The notes: generated from the letters alone by a model not told the origin. DNA of 64,000 bases from Gordonia polyisoprenivorans (GCF_017654315.1 NZ_CP072203.1:5766001-5830000), one strand, 5' to 3'. Positions 8,901 to 19,516 are shown, numbered from the stretch's first letter. Translations and numbers: made by a program.

Positions 8901-10244
8901 TCAGCTCACGCGGATCATCTTCTTGTTGACGAACTCGTCGATGCCGAAACGGCCGAGTTCGCGTCCGAAGCCCGAACGCTTCACACCGCCGAACGGCAAC
9001 TCGGCGCCCTCGGCGCCCACAGCGTTGACGAACACCATGCCGGCCTCGATCTTGTCGGCCACGCGCAGCGCCTGCTCGGAGTCGGTGGTGAACACATACG
9101 AGCCCAGGCCGAAGGGAATGTCGTTGGCGACCGCGACGGCCTCGTCCTCACCGGCGACCTTGTAGACCGTGGCGACCGGACCGAACAGTTCTTCCTTGGC
9201 CACCGGCGACTCCGGATCGATACCGGTGAGCACCGCCGGCGGGAAATGCGCGCCGGAGCGTTCGCCCGCGGAATCCAGTGTCGCACCGGCCTTCACAGCG
9301 TTCTCGACCTGCTGTTCCAGACGTTCGGCGGCAGCCAGCGACGACAGCGGCGCAAGACCCTGCGCGGCTGCCTTGACCTTTTCGGTGAACTTGCCGAGGA
9401 ACTCGTCATAGATGCTCTCGTCGACGATGAACCGTTTGGCAGCGTTGCAGGCCTGCCCGGTGTTCTCGAACCGGCCGTCGACGGCCGCGGAGACGGTCGC
9501 GTCAAGATCGTCGGTGGACAGCAGGATGAACGGGTCCGACCCACCGAGTTCGAGGACGACCTTCTTCAGATTGCGACCGGCGATCTCGGCGACGGCGGCA
9601 CCGGCACGCTCCGACCCGGTCAGCGAGACGCCCTGCACCCGTGGGTCGGCGATGGCGTCGGCAATCTGCTCGTTGGTGGCGTAGACGTTCACATACGCGC
9701 CGGCCGGATATCCGGCGTCGAGGAAGATCTGCTGCAGCGCCGCGGCCGACTCGGGGCACTGCGGGGCGTGCTTGAGCACAATCGTGTTGCCCAGCACCAG
9801 GTTCGGGCCGGCGAAGCGGGCGACCTGATAGTAGGGGTAGTTCCACGGCATGATGCCGAGCAGCACGCCGACGGCGCTGCGGCGGATGAACGCCGACCCC
9901 TCGCCCTCGAGAAGCGTGATCGGCTCGTCGGCGAGGAACTTCTCGGCGTTGTCGGCGTAGTACTCGTAGATCGCGGCACTGAACTCGACCTCGCCGACCG
10001 ACTGGTCGAGCGGCTTGCCCATCTCGCGCTGGATGATCGCGGCCAGCTCGTCCTTGCGCTCGGTGTGCAACTGCGCGACCTTGCGGATGAGGTCGGCGCG
10101 CTCGGCGACCGTCGAGTTCTTCGACCATGTGGCGAAGGCGTCGGCGGCGGCGTCGATCGCGGCGCCCACCTGCTCGTCGGTGGCGGTCGGATATTCCTTG
10201 ACGACCTCACCGGTCGCGGGATCGGTGACGGCGTACAGGGCCAT
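8901..10244 (-). CDS. NAD(P)-dependent aldehyde (succinate-semialdehyde) dehydrogenase
   Basis: The 447-residue protein is a full aldehyde dehydrogenase. It has the cofactor-binding MPWNYPYYQ segment, VSLTGSERAG, the general-base glutamate in VLELGGSDPF, and the catalytic cysteine in NTGQACNAAKRF (about residue 258). The compact N-terminus, starting directly with NPATGE-like DPATGEVV, is typical of the GabD1/GabD2-type succinate-semialdehyde dehydrogenases of actinobacteria. ATG 10244 is preceded by GAGGAGAG, which decides the start over the longer open frame. It is monocistronic and convergent with the esterase across the terminator hairpin. The precise aldehyde is inferred from family resemblance. 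Confidence 0.82.
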   Translation of the reverse strand: MALYAVTDPATGEVVKEYPTATDEQVGAAIDAAADAFATWSKNSTVAERADLIRKVAQLHTERKDELAAIIQREMGKPLDQSVGEVEFSAAIYEYYADNAEKFLADEPITLLEGEGSAFIRRSAVGVLLGIMPWNYPYYQVARFAGPNLVLGNTIVLKHAPQCPESAAALQQIFLDAGYPAGAYVNVYATNEQIADAIADPRVQGVSLTGSERAGAAVAEIAGRNLKKVVLELGGSDPFILLSTDDLDATVSAAVDGRFENTGQACNAAKRFIVDESIYDEFLGKFTEKVKAAAQGLAPLSSLAAAERLEQQVENAVKAGATLDSAGERSGAHFPPAVLTGIDPESPVAKEELFGPVATVYKVAGEDEAVAVANDIPFGLGSYVFTTDSEQALRVADKIEAGMVFVNAVGAEGAELPFGGVKRSGFGRELGRFGIDEFVNKKMIRVS

Positions 10245-10408
10245 CGGAACACTCTCCTCGTTCGCAGGGCAGCCCGGATGGCGCCCACTGCTCATGAGGG
10301 TAGCCTCCGACGCAACACCGTGCTCGGGAAACCGCAGATTCTGAGACTGATTACGGAGCTATTCGCAGCAGTTCTCGGTTTACACGACGGAATCCGTCAG
10401 AAAACCGC

Positions 10409-11842
<1,434 letters not shown>

Positions 11843-11848
11843 ATTCCC

Positions 11849-12535
11849 ATGTCTTTCGCGGTCATCACGTCGTCGCAGGTGTCGGCGTCGACCACTTCTC
11901 GCCGTGCGATCCGGGACGCGGTGGCGCAGCGGGTCGCCGACCCCGCCGTCACCCGGCTGATCGTGGAACCCGCGGCCGAGCCGACGGGTGCCGATGGGGG
12001 GTCGTCGACCCACCCGGACGCGCACCTCGCGCAGGTCATCGCCGCTTTGATGCTCTCCGAACGCCTCGACGTCGAGGTCGCCTACGTGGCTGATCGACCC
12101 ACCGCCGCGACCCGTGTCTACGGGTTGCCGCACGGGTCGGCGGCCCGCGATCTCGCCGAACACGGCGACGCCGTGGCGCTGCCGCTGATCCGCGACGACG
12201 CGGCGACGGTGCTGGTGGGCGAGGCCCGGCATCTCGGCGCCGAGGGTGCGCAACTGCACGGCGAGAGCTATGTCGACAGCGTCCGGCTGTTCACCGGCGA
12301 GGTCCGCGGCATCCGGATCGAGCCCACATCGCACGAGCCGGGTCTGCGGGCACGGCTGGAGACCGGCACGCTGGGCCGCTGGACCCGGCGAGGCCGATGG
12401 CACGACGGTCGGGCGATCCAGACCGGCGGCACCAACATCGTCGTCGAGCGGGAGGGCGTGCTCACCGATCGGGTGGTCAAACGATCCACCTATTACCGTC
12501 ATCACGTGGATCTCAACCTGGTGTGCCCCCGATGA
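11849..12535 (+). CDS. Conserved hypothetical protein (Rv0358-like)
   Basis: The 228-residue soluble protein begins MSFAVITSSQVSAST and has no signal peptide or membrane segment. It lies divergent from purA and upstream of an M50-type protease gene, the same position as Rv0358 in M. tuberculosis, which supports orthology by synteny. A duplicated look (two alpha/beta halves with RLIVEP and RGIRIEPTS) is visible but I recognise no catalytic motif. It overlaps the protease gene by four bases (ATGA), so the two proteins are probably made together and may work together. Confidence 0.8.
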   Translation: MSFAVITSSQVSASTTSRRAIRDAVAQRVADPAVTRLIVEPAAEPTGADGGSSTHPDAHLAQVIAALMLSERLDVEVAYVADRPTAATRVYGLPHGSAARDLAEHGDAVALPLIRDDAATVLVGEARHLGAEGAQLHGESYVDSVRLFTGEVRGIRIEPTSHEPGLRARLETGTLGRWTRRGRWHDGRAIQTGGTNIVVEREGVLTDRVVKRSTYYRHHVDLNLVCPR

Positions 12536-13377
12536 CCGGCCCCGCCTTCGGCAGACGCCGCAACCCGACGATGACCGAGATGGCCCGTGCCATCCAGCCG
12601 GGAGTCGTGTTCTTCGCCCTGATCGCGGTGGCGGTGCTCGGCGGCTGGCTCGCAGCGACCGCCGGCTCCGATCGCTCGTCGGGCAAGGCGACCCTCGGCG
12701 TGATCCTGCTCGTGCTCGCGGGCTGGGTGATCTCGTTGTGTCTGCACGAGTTCGGCCACGCGGTCACCGCCTACCGATTCGGCGACCGCGACGCCGAGTT
12801 GCGCGGATACCTGACCCTGAATCCGTTGCGCTACACCCATCCCGGCCTGTCGCTGGGGTTGCCATTGCTCATCATCCTGTTGGGCGGCATCGGTTTTCCC
12901 GGCGGGGCGGTGTACCTCAACGAGCGCGGCTTCACCAAGGCACAGCGCACCATCGTGTCGCTGGCCGGTCCGGCCATGAACATCCTGCTCGCCGTCGTCC
13001 TGCTCGGGGTCATCCGCGGGTTCGGTCCGTTCGTCGACAGCCCCATCGGCTTGTTCGTCACCAACCCCGACAGCATCAATCTGTGGGACGGACTGGCGAT
13101 GCTGGCGTTCCTGCAGATCACCGCCGCCGTGCTGAACCTGATCCCGATGCCCGGCTTCGACGGCTACAACGCGATCGAGCCCTATCTCTCGCCGCAGACC
13201 CGGCAGAGCGCTGCCGCCGTCGCACCGTACGGCTTCCTGATCATCTTCGCCCTGCTGTTCATCCCGCAGCTCAACAAAGCGTTCTTCGACCTGATCTTCT
13301 GGCTGTTCGAATTGTCCGGCGTCCCATCCGGTCTGGCCGGGTGGGGGTGGGACACCTTCCTGTTCTGGCGGCGCTAG
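12532..13377 (+). CDS. M50-family membrane metalloprotease (Rv0359-like)
   Basis: The 281-residue integral membrane protein carries the site-2-protease zinc motif HEFGH (about residues 72-76) inside a hydrophobic helix and the second metal-ligand motif NLIPMPGFDGYN later in the chain. About five to six membrane segments are visible. It should cut membrane-embedded substrates, but no PDZ domain is present, unlike RseP/Rip1. ATG 12532 overlaps the upstream stop (ATGA) and defines the start. Gene order matches Rv0358-Rv0359 of M. tuberculosis. The natural substrate is unknown. Confidence 0.88.
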   Translation: MTGPAFGRRRNPTMTEMARAIQPGVVFFALIAVAVLGGWLAATAGSDRSSGKATLGVILLVLAGWVISLCLHEFGHAVTAYRFGDRDAELRGYLTLNPLRYTHPGLSLGLPLLIILLGGIGFPGGAVYLNERGFTKAQRTIVSLAGPAMNILLAVVLLGVIRGFGPFVDSPIGLFVTNPDSINLWDGLAMLAFLQITAAVLNLIPMPGFDGYNAIEPYLSPQTRQSAAAVAPYGFLIIFALLFIPQLNKAFFDLIFWLFELSGVPSGLAGWGWDTFLFWRR

Positions 13378-13425
13378 GCAGCGGTTGGTCGGGCTCCGTT
13401 GGTTGCGACTCCGGTCGACGCCGGG

Positions 13426-13794
13426 TCAGTTCACCCGTTCCCAGTAGGTGCTCGGCGCCCACACCCAGCTGCGGGTGTTGACGCCCGTGCCGATGTAGCT
13501 GCCCTGACCGCAGTCGGTGGCGGCGAACCCGCTGCGATCGGTCAGGGCGCTGGTGCGGTGGTAGAAGATCCGGACGCCCTGTGTCTCACCGGAATTGCGG
13601 CCCGCCCCGACGCAGTCGAGTTCGAGGACCACCTTGACACCGGCCGGGCAATTCACCGACGCCCCGGCCCAGTAGTTGTAGATGCGGCAGTCGCGCGGCG
13701 TTGCGGCCTGCGCGTCACCCGGCGCAACGACGGCGGCGCCCAAGGCGATTCCCGACACGGCGACGGCCGTGGCGATACGTGCGACGATGCTCAT
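13426..13794 (-). CDS. Small secreted cysteine-containing protein
   Basis: The 122-residue product has a signal peptide (MSIVARIATAVAVSGIALG, cleavage near AQA-A) and a mature domain of about 90 residues with four cysteines (RDCRIYNYW, SVNCPAG, ELDCVGAG, ATDCGQG) likely to form two disulfides. It is rich in aromatic residues. The ATG at 13794 is preceded by CAGGAG, which decides between it and the longer open frame. It marks the left end of the block that separates the Rv0359-like and Rv0360c-like genes. No family recognised. Confidence 0.7.
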   Translation of the reverse strand: MSIVARIATAVAVSGIALGAAVVAPGDAQAATPRDCRIYNYWAGASVNCPAGVKVVLELDCVGAGRNSGETQGVRIFYHRTSALTDRSGFAATDCGQGSYIGTGVNTRSWVWAPSTYWERVN

Positions 13795-13893
13795 GCGAAT
13801 ACCTGCTCTCCTGTGGGGCCACGTCACAGGGACATTCGTCACATATCGGGCAAGTGTTACGCCGAACGAACCGTCGTCACGCCACGACCGAGC

Positions 13894-14835
13894 TCACCAG
13901 TTGAGGTCCTCGGAGCACCGGTGCTGATCGTCAGCGGGATCGATCTGGACAGTCGCGTGACCGAGCCCATGGCGTGAGAGCACCGCCTGCGCGGCCGGGA
14001 GCACTTCGGCATTGGGACGGTCACTGCCGAGATGCACCGTGGCGACGTCCATTCCCGTGGTCAGCGACCAGACGTGCAGGTCGTGCACATCGGTGACCGA
14101 CGGGATCTCGGACAGCTCGCGACGCACCTGGTCGACGTCGACGTGGGTGGGTGCCTGCTGATTGAGGATGCGGAGGGCGTCGATGGCCAGCCGCAGCGCG
14201 CGCGGCACGACCCACAGCGCGATGCCGACCGCCACGATGATGTCGGCGTAACCCCATCCGGTGGTCAGCGCCACGACACCGGCGACGAGTACCCCGACAC
14301 TGCCGACCGCATCGGCCAGCACCTCGAGGTAGGCGCCACGAACAGCGATGGACTCCTGAGAATCGGCCCGCAACAAGAACATCACCAGCACGTTCACGGC
14401 CAGGCCGACCAACGCCACGACGATCAGGGTGAGACCGGGGACCTGGGGGTCGGAGCCGATGCGCTCGATCGCCTCGTACAGGACGAAACCCGCGACGCCG
14501 ATCAGCAGGACCGCATTGGCGACCGCGGTGAACACCTCGGCGCGGTGCCAGCCGAAGGTCCGGGTGTCGGTGGCCTTGCCGTGGCGGGCGAGCAGCAGCG
14601 CGATCAGGCCCATGACCAGGGCGACGACGTCGGTGAGCATGTGTCCGGCGTCGGCGATCAGCGCCAGAGAGTTGACCGCGATGCCGACCAGGAGTTCGAC
14701 GACGAAGTACGACCCGATCAGCCCGACGGCCACTGCCATCGGCCAGATACGACGTTGCGACGCATTGGTCACGTCCACATGCGAATGGCTGTGGGAGTGC
14801 GACGACGCGGCGGAGTGTGAATGTGAGTGTCCCAT
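13894..14835 (-). CDS. Cation diffusion facilitator (zinc/cobalt efflux)
   Basis: The 313-residue transporter has six membrane helices and a cytoplasmic C-terminal domain. The N-terminus is a His-rich metal-binding tail (MGHSHSHS... HSHSHSHVD). Helix 2 has the HMLTDVVAL-type metal site (AGHMLTD) and helix 5 the matching EVLADAVGS site, the two HxxxD/DxxxD-type sets of CzcD/ZitB-like exporters. It should export Zn2+ (possibly Co2+ or Cd2+) in exchange for protons. ATG 14835 begins the His tail; the upstream longer frame crosses the palindromic operator. A perfect inverted repeat 11 nt upstream of the start suggests ArsR/SmtB-type metal-responsive repression. Confidence 0.9.
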   Translation of the reverse strand: MGHSHSHSAASSHSHSHSHVDVTNASQRRIWPMAVAVGLIGSYFVVELLVGIAVNSLALIADAGHMLTDVVALVMGLIALLLARHGKATDTRTFGWHRAEVFTAVANAVLLIGVAGFVLYEAIERIGSDPQVPGLTLIVVALVGLAVNVLVMFLLRADSQESIAVRGAYLEVLADAVGSVGVLVAGVVALTTGWGYADIIVAVGIALWVVPRALRLAIDALRILNQQAPTHVDVDQVRRELSEIPSVTDVHDLHVWSLTTGMDVATVHLGSDRPNAEVLPAAQAVLSRHGLGHATVQIDPADDQHRCSEDLNW

Positions 14836-14845
14836 GGCCCCGTCA

Positions 14846-14869
14846 ATATATGCGTGACTACGCATATAT
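14846..14869. promoter_or_regulatory. Perfect 10-4-10 palindrome, candidate metal-sensor operator
   Basis: The arms ATATATGCGT and ACGCATATAT flank a 4-bp centre (GACT) immediately upstream of the zinc-exporter start. Length, AT-rich ends and position suit an operator of the ArsR/SmtB family, which represses metal exporters until Zn2+ or a similar ion binds. No arsR-type gene is adjacent, so the regulator would be encoded elsewhere. Confidence 0.6.
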
Positions 14870-14901
14870 GGCAAGGCTTAGGCGCACCTAACCCCCTGCG
14901 C

Positions 14902-14990
14902 CCCGCCGACCGGGCGCCAAAACCCGTCGACCGTGCGCCCATTTCGGTCGATCGTGCGTCGCATTTCATCGATCGGGTACGGGCGCCCAG
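14902..14990. repeat. 21-bp-period intergenic array, four units
   Basis: The core CGA(C/T)CG starts at 14907, 14928, 14949 and 14970, exactly 21 bp apart, followed in each unit by a GTGCG/GGGTACG-type segment. The array fills the gap between the divergent zinc exporter and DUF2568-like genes. Two further intergenic arrays in the window share this period. Confidence 0.6.
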
Positions 14991-15043
14991 AAATCGAGAG
15001 CACCGCTCTTGCAATGAACGTTCGCGGGACGGATACTCAGGAC

Positions 15044-15466
15044 ATGACCAAGAGCACCGCTCTCGAAAACTCCCGTTCTCCGCGTTCGAACGCCGTCACG
15101 CCATTGCCGCTCCACGGCATGGAGTACCTCTGGGGTGCCGGGGTGTTCGCCGTCGAGGTCTCTCTCTGGGCGGGCACCGCGGCAGCCGGGTACCACTGGG
15201 GCGCCCGGGTGGCGGGCCCGATCGGCGGGGTCGGCCTGGCCGTTGCCACCTTGCTGCTCATCGGGGCCTGCTGGGGTCGGTGGATGGCCCCGAAGGCTAC
15301 GCGGCGACTTCGGGTGGCACCTCGCGTGGCCGCCGGCGTGACGATGCTCTGCGCGGTCACCGCCGCTTCCCTGCCGATACTGGGCGTCGGTGTCGCGATC
15401 GGGTGTCTCGCGGTCGCCGTCGGGGTCTTCGCGATCGGTCAGGTACGGATCGACGGCAAAGCCTGA
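15044..15466 (+). CDS. Small membrane protein, YrdB/DUF2568-like
   Basis: The 140-residue protein has four hydrophobic segments after a short polar N-terminus (MTKSTALEN...), beginning with EYLWGAGVFAVEVSLWAG. The length and helix pattern fit the DUF2568 (YrdB-like) family of unknown function. A GATACT element ends six bases before the ATG, so the mRNA may be leaderless; the frame is open further upstream through the 21-bp repeats, but that part is not protein-like. It ends 27 bp inside the convergent amidase gene's 3' end. Confidence 0.65.
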   Translation: MTKSTALENSRSPRSNAVTPLPLHGMEYLWGAGVFAVEVSLWAGTAAAGYHWGARVAGPIGGVGLAVATLLLIGACWGRWMAPKATRRLRVAPRVAAGVTMLCAVTAASLPILGVGVAIGCLAVAVGVFAIGQVRIDGKA

Positions 15467-17439
15467 TCGAGCGGTTCGATGCTCATCGCGGCGGTGTCAC
15501 CGACTTTCACCAAGATCAACATCTCGTCGGCGAGCCGCTTGCGACTCAGCGATACCACCCCGCGGTGGAGCCCGGACTCGCCTTCGACCGGTCGCAACAA
15601 GTGCCCGTCGGCCCACACGCTGACCGTCTGCTTGGTCTTGGTCCCCGACTCTGGTTCAGTCACAAGAACTTTCACGTCCCACGAGCGGTCGGTACGCCCG
15701 ATGTCGACCGAGTACGTCGGCACCGGCGATCCGCCGTCACCCACTTCAGCGGCGGGTTCGATCTGATTGGCGGGCAACGTCGGCGTGAGGAACGCGGGTT
15801 CGCGACGCGTCGTCGCGGCCTCATAGGCGCCCGCGAGATCGAGCAACCTGTCGTCACTGTAGGCCGCTCCGGCGAAGGTCAGTCCGACCGGCATCTGGAT
15901 GTCGCCCATGACCCCCATCGGCACCGTCACGCTCGGAATGCCCAGGTGGCGCAGCACCCGGTTGCCGTTGGAATAGACGATGCCGTTGCGCATGGCCTCC
16001 TCACGACTCTCGGTCCGGGAGAACAGATCGGCGCGACCGACACCCCCTGCTGCCGGGAATACCACTGCGTCCAAGCCATTTTCGGTCAACCAGTCCTCGA
16101 AGTCCGCGGTGCGCGCCTGCTCGAGTCCACGTAACAGATGGTCGATGCCTGCCACCTCGTCGTACGACTCCGGAAGCCCGTGCTTGACGAGTTCGGCGAG
16201 CCGCTGCCAGTCGAATCCGCCACGCGCACGGGTGATCCACACCGCCACCGGCGCATCGTCGGTGGGAAACACCGTGTCGCCGTCGACATCGGCCCAGCTG
16301 TTCAACGCGGGATCGCCGTTCTCCCGCAGGAATTGATCAAGTGCCATCGCGGTGATCGTGCCACCCTCGAGCGCACGCCAGTTCGGTGGGACGACGCCAC
16401 GTTCGGCCAGCCCGTCTGCACTCGGACGGTCCTGCTCATAGTTCGACACGACGGGAAAGTCGACTTCCACCACTTCGGCACCGAGCGCGCGCAGATCACC
16501 GAATGCCCTGTCCCACAACGCACGAACCGACGGTGTGATCACCGGGGGGTCGAGTGGTACACGGTCCTCGCCGATGTACATTCGCGGTACACCGAGCCGC
16601 ACGCCGTCGAGTCGACTCGGTCGCGGACGATGGACCGGCTGCGGGAGGACCTCCTCCGGGCCGGGTAAGGCGACGCGGGTCTGCTCTCGCCAGAAGTCGC
16701 CGGTGCGGATCGGGTCGCCGACCGCCAACACATCGAGCAGGATCAGCAGGTCGTCGACCGAACGTGTATGCGGCACAACCACATCGCAGGTGGGACGCAA
16801 CGGCCAGTTGCCTCGGATCGACAGCACCCCCCGGGATGGCGTGTAGGCGACCAGCGCGTTGTTGGAGGCCGGCGAACGCCCCGACGACACCGTCTCCTCG
16901 GCCATCCCGAAGCCGCAGAAACTTGCCGCAACCGCCGTTCCGGAGCCATTGGACGACCCGGAACCATATGCGGCGGTGAGGAACTCCGGGTTGTATGGGC
17001 TGCGCGCGTAGTCGTACACGCCGGGCTGGACACCGCCGGCCGCCATCGGCGGCATGTTGGTTTTGCCGAGCAGCACCGCACCGGCAGCACGCAACTGCGC
17101 GACCGTGGCGGCATCCTCTCCCGCGACGACGTCGGCCAACGCGGGCGAACCGCAGGCCACGGTCATCCCCTTGACCTTGTAGCTGTCCTTCACGGTGAAC
17201 GGGACGCCTTCGAGCGGCCCGGCCGCTCCGGACCTCCGGCGACGATCGGAGTCGGCGGCCTCGTCGAGACAAGTCGGGTTGAGCACGGCGATGGCGTGCA
17301 GACACTGACCGGTCCGGTCGTAGTACGCGATCCGGTTGAGGTAGGCGCACACCAGATCGACACTCGTCACGACACCGGATTCGAGCGCATCGAGTATCTC
17401 TGCGACGCTCATCTCCACGACGTCAACGCGGTCCACCAT
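15439..17439 (-). CDS. Amidase-signature hydrolase with C-terminal extension
   Basis: The 666-residue enzyme belongs to the amidase-signature family. The catalytic Lys is in PFTVKDSYKVKG, and the Ser-cis/Ser-nucleophile region is GSGSSNGSGTAVAASF, with Asn where most members have Gly. About 150 residues beyond the usual amidase end form a beta-rich tail (residues about 530-666). It should hydrolyse a C-N amide bond, releasing ammonia or an amine. Three ATGs lie close together; 17439 was chosen because GAGAAAGG precedes it and the conserved N-terminal helix starts there. It is the last gene of the minus-strand oxygenase-permease operon, so its substrate is probably an open-chain product or ring amide from that pathway. 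Confidence 0.82.
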   Translation of the reverse strand: MVDRVDVVEMSVAEILDALESGVVTSVDLVCAYLNRIAYYDRTGQCLHAIAVLNPTCLDEAADSDRRRRSGAAGPLEGVPFTVKDSYKVKGMTVACGSPALADVVAGEDAATVAQLRAAGAVLLGKTNMPPMAAGGVQPGVYDYARSPYNPEFLTAAYGSGSSNGSGTAVAASFCGFGMAEETVSSGRSPASNNALVAYTPSRGVLSIRGNWPLRPTCDVVVPHTRSVDDLLILLDVLAVGDPIRTGDFWREQTRVALPGPEEVLPQPVHRPRPSRLDGVRLGVPRMYIGEDRVPLDPPVITPSVRALWDRAFGDLRALGAEVVEVDFPVVSNYEQDRPSADGLAERGVVPPNWRALEGGTITAMALDQFLRENGDPALNSWADVDGDTVFPTDDAPVAVWITRARGGFDWQRLAELVKHGLPESYDEVAGIDHLLRGLEQARTADFEDWLTENGLDAVVFPAAGGVGRADLFSRTESREEAMRNGIVYSNGNRVLRHLGIPSVTVPMGVMGDIQMPVGLTFAGAAYSDDRLLDLAGAYEAATTRREPAFLTPTLPANQIEPAAEVGDGGSPVPTYSVDIGRTDRSWDVKVLVTEPESGTKTKQTVSVWADGHLLRPVEGESGLHRGVVSLSRKRLADEMLILVKVGDTAAMSIEPLDQALPSIRT

Positions 17440-17569
17440 CGACCCACCGGCCTTTCTCGTCACCATCCGCACGGTGATGTGCGGTTGCTTCATCGGTATC
17501 ACGGCATGACCGTGCGCGGCCACCGTCGAGCGCGACCCTTTTGTCTGTCGACGAAACGGATTCGCATGC

Positions 17570-18946
17570 TTATCGGTCGACCGAACCCGTCCGTTGGCGA
17601 TGCACCGACCCTTCGGCGGGCTCGAAATCGGTCGTCGATCGTGCCGACTCGTCCGTGCGAGGCACCTCGATCTCCAGGTCCACTGCAGTCGGATCGGGCT
17701 GCGGGGTGACCGTCCGGCGCCATCCCCCGATCACTCGCATCGCGTGGTAGACAACAACCGCGGCGATGGCTCCCAACGCGATCCCACCGAAGCTGAGATC
17801 ACCGATGGTCCAAGTGAAGTCGGCGATCCCGACGACGAGGGCGATCGCCGCGGTGAACTGATTGATGGGTTGTGAGAAGTCGACCCGGTTGATGACCCAG
17901 ATGTGGATACCGAGGATGCCGACGAGACCGTAGAGGGCGACGGTCGCCCCACCGAGCACACCGGGTGGGATCGAGGCGACCGCGGCACCGACCTTCGGGC
18001 ACAGGCCCAACAGCACTGCCGCCAGGCCGGCGATCCAATACGCGGCGGTCGAGTACACCTTGGTCGCCGCCATGACGCCGATGTTCTCGGCGTAGGTGGT
18101 GGTGGCGGTGCCGCCACCACTGCCCGCAATGGTGGTGGCCAGGCCGTCGGCGAAGAGCGCACGCCCCATGTGGCGATTGTTGTTCGTGCCGGTCATCGCA
18201 CTGATCGACCTGACGTGGCCGATGTTCTCGACGACCAGCACCAGGACCACCGGGATGAACATGGGCAGCAGCGAGAAGTGGAACGACGGACTGGTGAAGT
18301 GCGGCAACCCGAACCAACCTGCCCCGGCGATCGCCGAGGTGTCCACCTCGCCGCGCGCCAATGCGATGAGGTATCCGGCCACCACCGCGGTGAAGACCGC
18401 GAGTCGACCGAGCAAACCGCGGAACAGCACCAGCGACAACAACATCAGCAGAAGCACGACGAACGCGGTGACCGGGTCCTTCTCGAAATTCGCTTTGGCT
18501 GTCGGCGCAAGGTTGAAGCCGACCAACGCGACGATCGCTCCGGTGCAGATGGGCGGCATCAGTTTCTCGATCCAGCCGATTCCCACGAAATGCACCACGG
18601 CACCGACGATCATGACCATGATTCCGACCATCACGATGCCGCCAAGGGCGCCGGGATGCCCGTGGGAACCGGCGGCCGCGGTGACCGGCGCGATGACGGC
18701 GAAACTCGATCCGAGGTAACTCGGCAACTGGTTGCGGGTGATCAGCAGGAACAGAATCGTTCCGATGCCGGAGAAGAGCAGGGTGGTGGCCGGCGGGAAA
18801 CCGGTGAGTACCGGAACGAGGAAGGTCGCACCGAACATCGCGACCACGTGCTGCAGCCCGATGCCGATGGTGCCGGGCCACGGTAGCCGCTGTTTCGGTG
18901 CCACCACCTCGCGCCCGTCGGTGCGCTGCCATGTGAACATGTCCAT
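17570..18946 (-). CDS. NCS2-family uracil/xanthine permease
   Basis: The 458-residue protein has about 14 hydrophobic segments and the NCS2 signature. The two substrate-binding glutamates are seen in VVENIGHV and TYAENIGVMAATKV, in the same places as in UraA/RutG, and the GSGGGTATTTYAEN stretch is typical of the uracil branch. It should import uracil, xanthine or a related cyclic compound with protons. AAGGAG before ATG 18946 decides the start. It lies in the middle of the minus-strand operon with two oxygenases, ferredoxin, VOC protein and amidase, making it the likely uptake system for their substrate. The C-terminal 40 residues are polar and not conserved in type. Confidence 0.9.
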   Translation of the reverse strand: MDMFTWQRTDGREVVAPKQRLPWPGTIGIGLQHVVAMFGATFLVPVLTGFPPATTLLFSGIGTILFLLITRNQLPSYLGSSFAVIAPVTAAAGSHGHPGALGGIVMVGIMVMIVGAVVHFVGIGWIEKLMPPICTGAIVALVGFNLAPTAKANFEKDPVTAFVVLLLMLLSLVLFRGLLGRLAVFTAVVAGYLIALARGEVDTSAIAGAGWFGLPHFTSPSFHFSLLPMFIPVVLVLVVENIGHVRSISAMTGTNNNRHMGRALFADGLATTIAGSGGGTATTTYAENIGVMAATKVYSTAAYWIAGLAAVLLGLCPKVGAAVASIPPGVLGGATVALYGLVGILGIHIWVINRVDFSQPINQFTAAIALVVGIADFTWTIGDLSFGGIALGAIAAVVVYHAMRVIGGWRRTVTPQPDPTAVDLEIEVPRTDESARSTTDFEPAEGSVHRQRTGSVDR

Positions 18947-19042
18947 TGTTGTCACTCCTTGTCCGGCAAGGGCCGGGACGGTGTTGATGCGTGAATCCGC
19001 CCGACGCCCTTGTCGGTGATGATGTGCACGAGTGCAGCGCAC

Positions 19043-19483
19043 TCAGACCGAGTCGTCATCGACTCCATGGGGTGCAATCCCGAGATGGTCGCCCCCGAGG
19101 TGGTTGACGCGAAAGGCGTTTCCCTTGGGGTCGAGGAGAACCGATTGCCACGCACCGTAATACGTGCGCTGCGGAGCCGCGACGCACTGGGCTCCGGCGG
19201 CCGTTGCGGCTGCGGTGAGTGTGTCGACCTCGGGTTCGGTGGGGACCTCGAAGGTCAGGAACTGCACTGTTCCCGACACCTCTGCGGGCGCTCGGAGATT
19301 GAGCAGCTCATAGGCTTTCGGGGTACTGAAACCCAGGATGGTCTCGCCCATGGCCAACCCGCGGAAATGCTCTGATCGCAGCGACACCACCTCCTCGAGG
19401 CCCAGGAGGTCGGCATAGAAGTTGCTGAGCCCGACGATGTCGTCGGTGATGATGCTCGCAAATGACAGATGGACATCGGGCAT
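19043..19483 (-). CDS. VOC-superfamily (glyoxalase/dioxygenase fold) protein
   Basis: The 146-residue single-module VOC protein has the paired beta-alpha-beta-beta-beta pattern. The first half begins PDVHLSFASIITDDIVGLSNFYADLLGL and the second half VQFLTFEVPTEPEVDTL, ending DPKGNAFRVNHLG. VOC members bind a divalent metal and act as isomerases, epimerases or extradiol dioxygenases. GGAGG lies 6 nt before ATG 19483. It sits 33 bp after the ferredoxin gene in the same operon. Its reaction cannot be named. Confidence 0.8.
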   Translation of the reverse strand: MPDVHLSFASIITDDIVGLSNFYADLLGLEEVVSLRSEHFRGLAMGETILGFSTPKAYELLNLRAPAEVSGTVQFLTFEVPTEPEVDTLTAAATAAGAQCVAAPQRTYYGAWQSVLLDPKGNAFRVNHLGGDHLGIAPHGVDDDSV

Positions 19484-19516
19484 TCGAACCTCCGGTTCGC
19501 ACAACGTCGGGTCGCG

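Noticed and set aside
14769..15014. 81-codon minus-strand frame over the 14.9-kb array and the exporter operator
   Set aside because: It overlaps the zinc exporter's start and the perfect palindrome, and its heptad pattern is a by-product of the 21-bp period.
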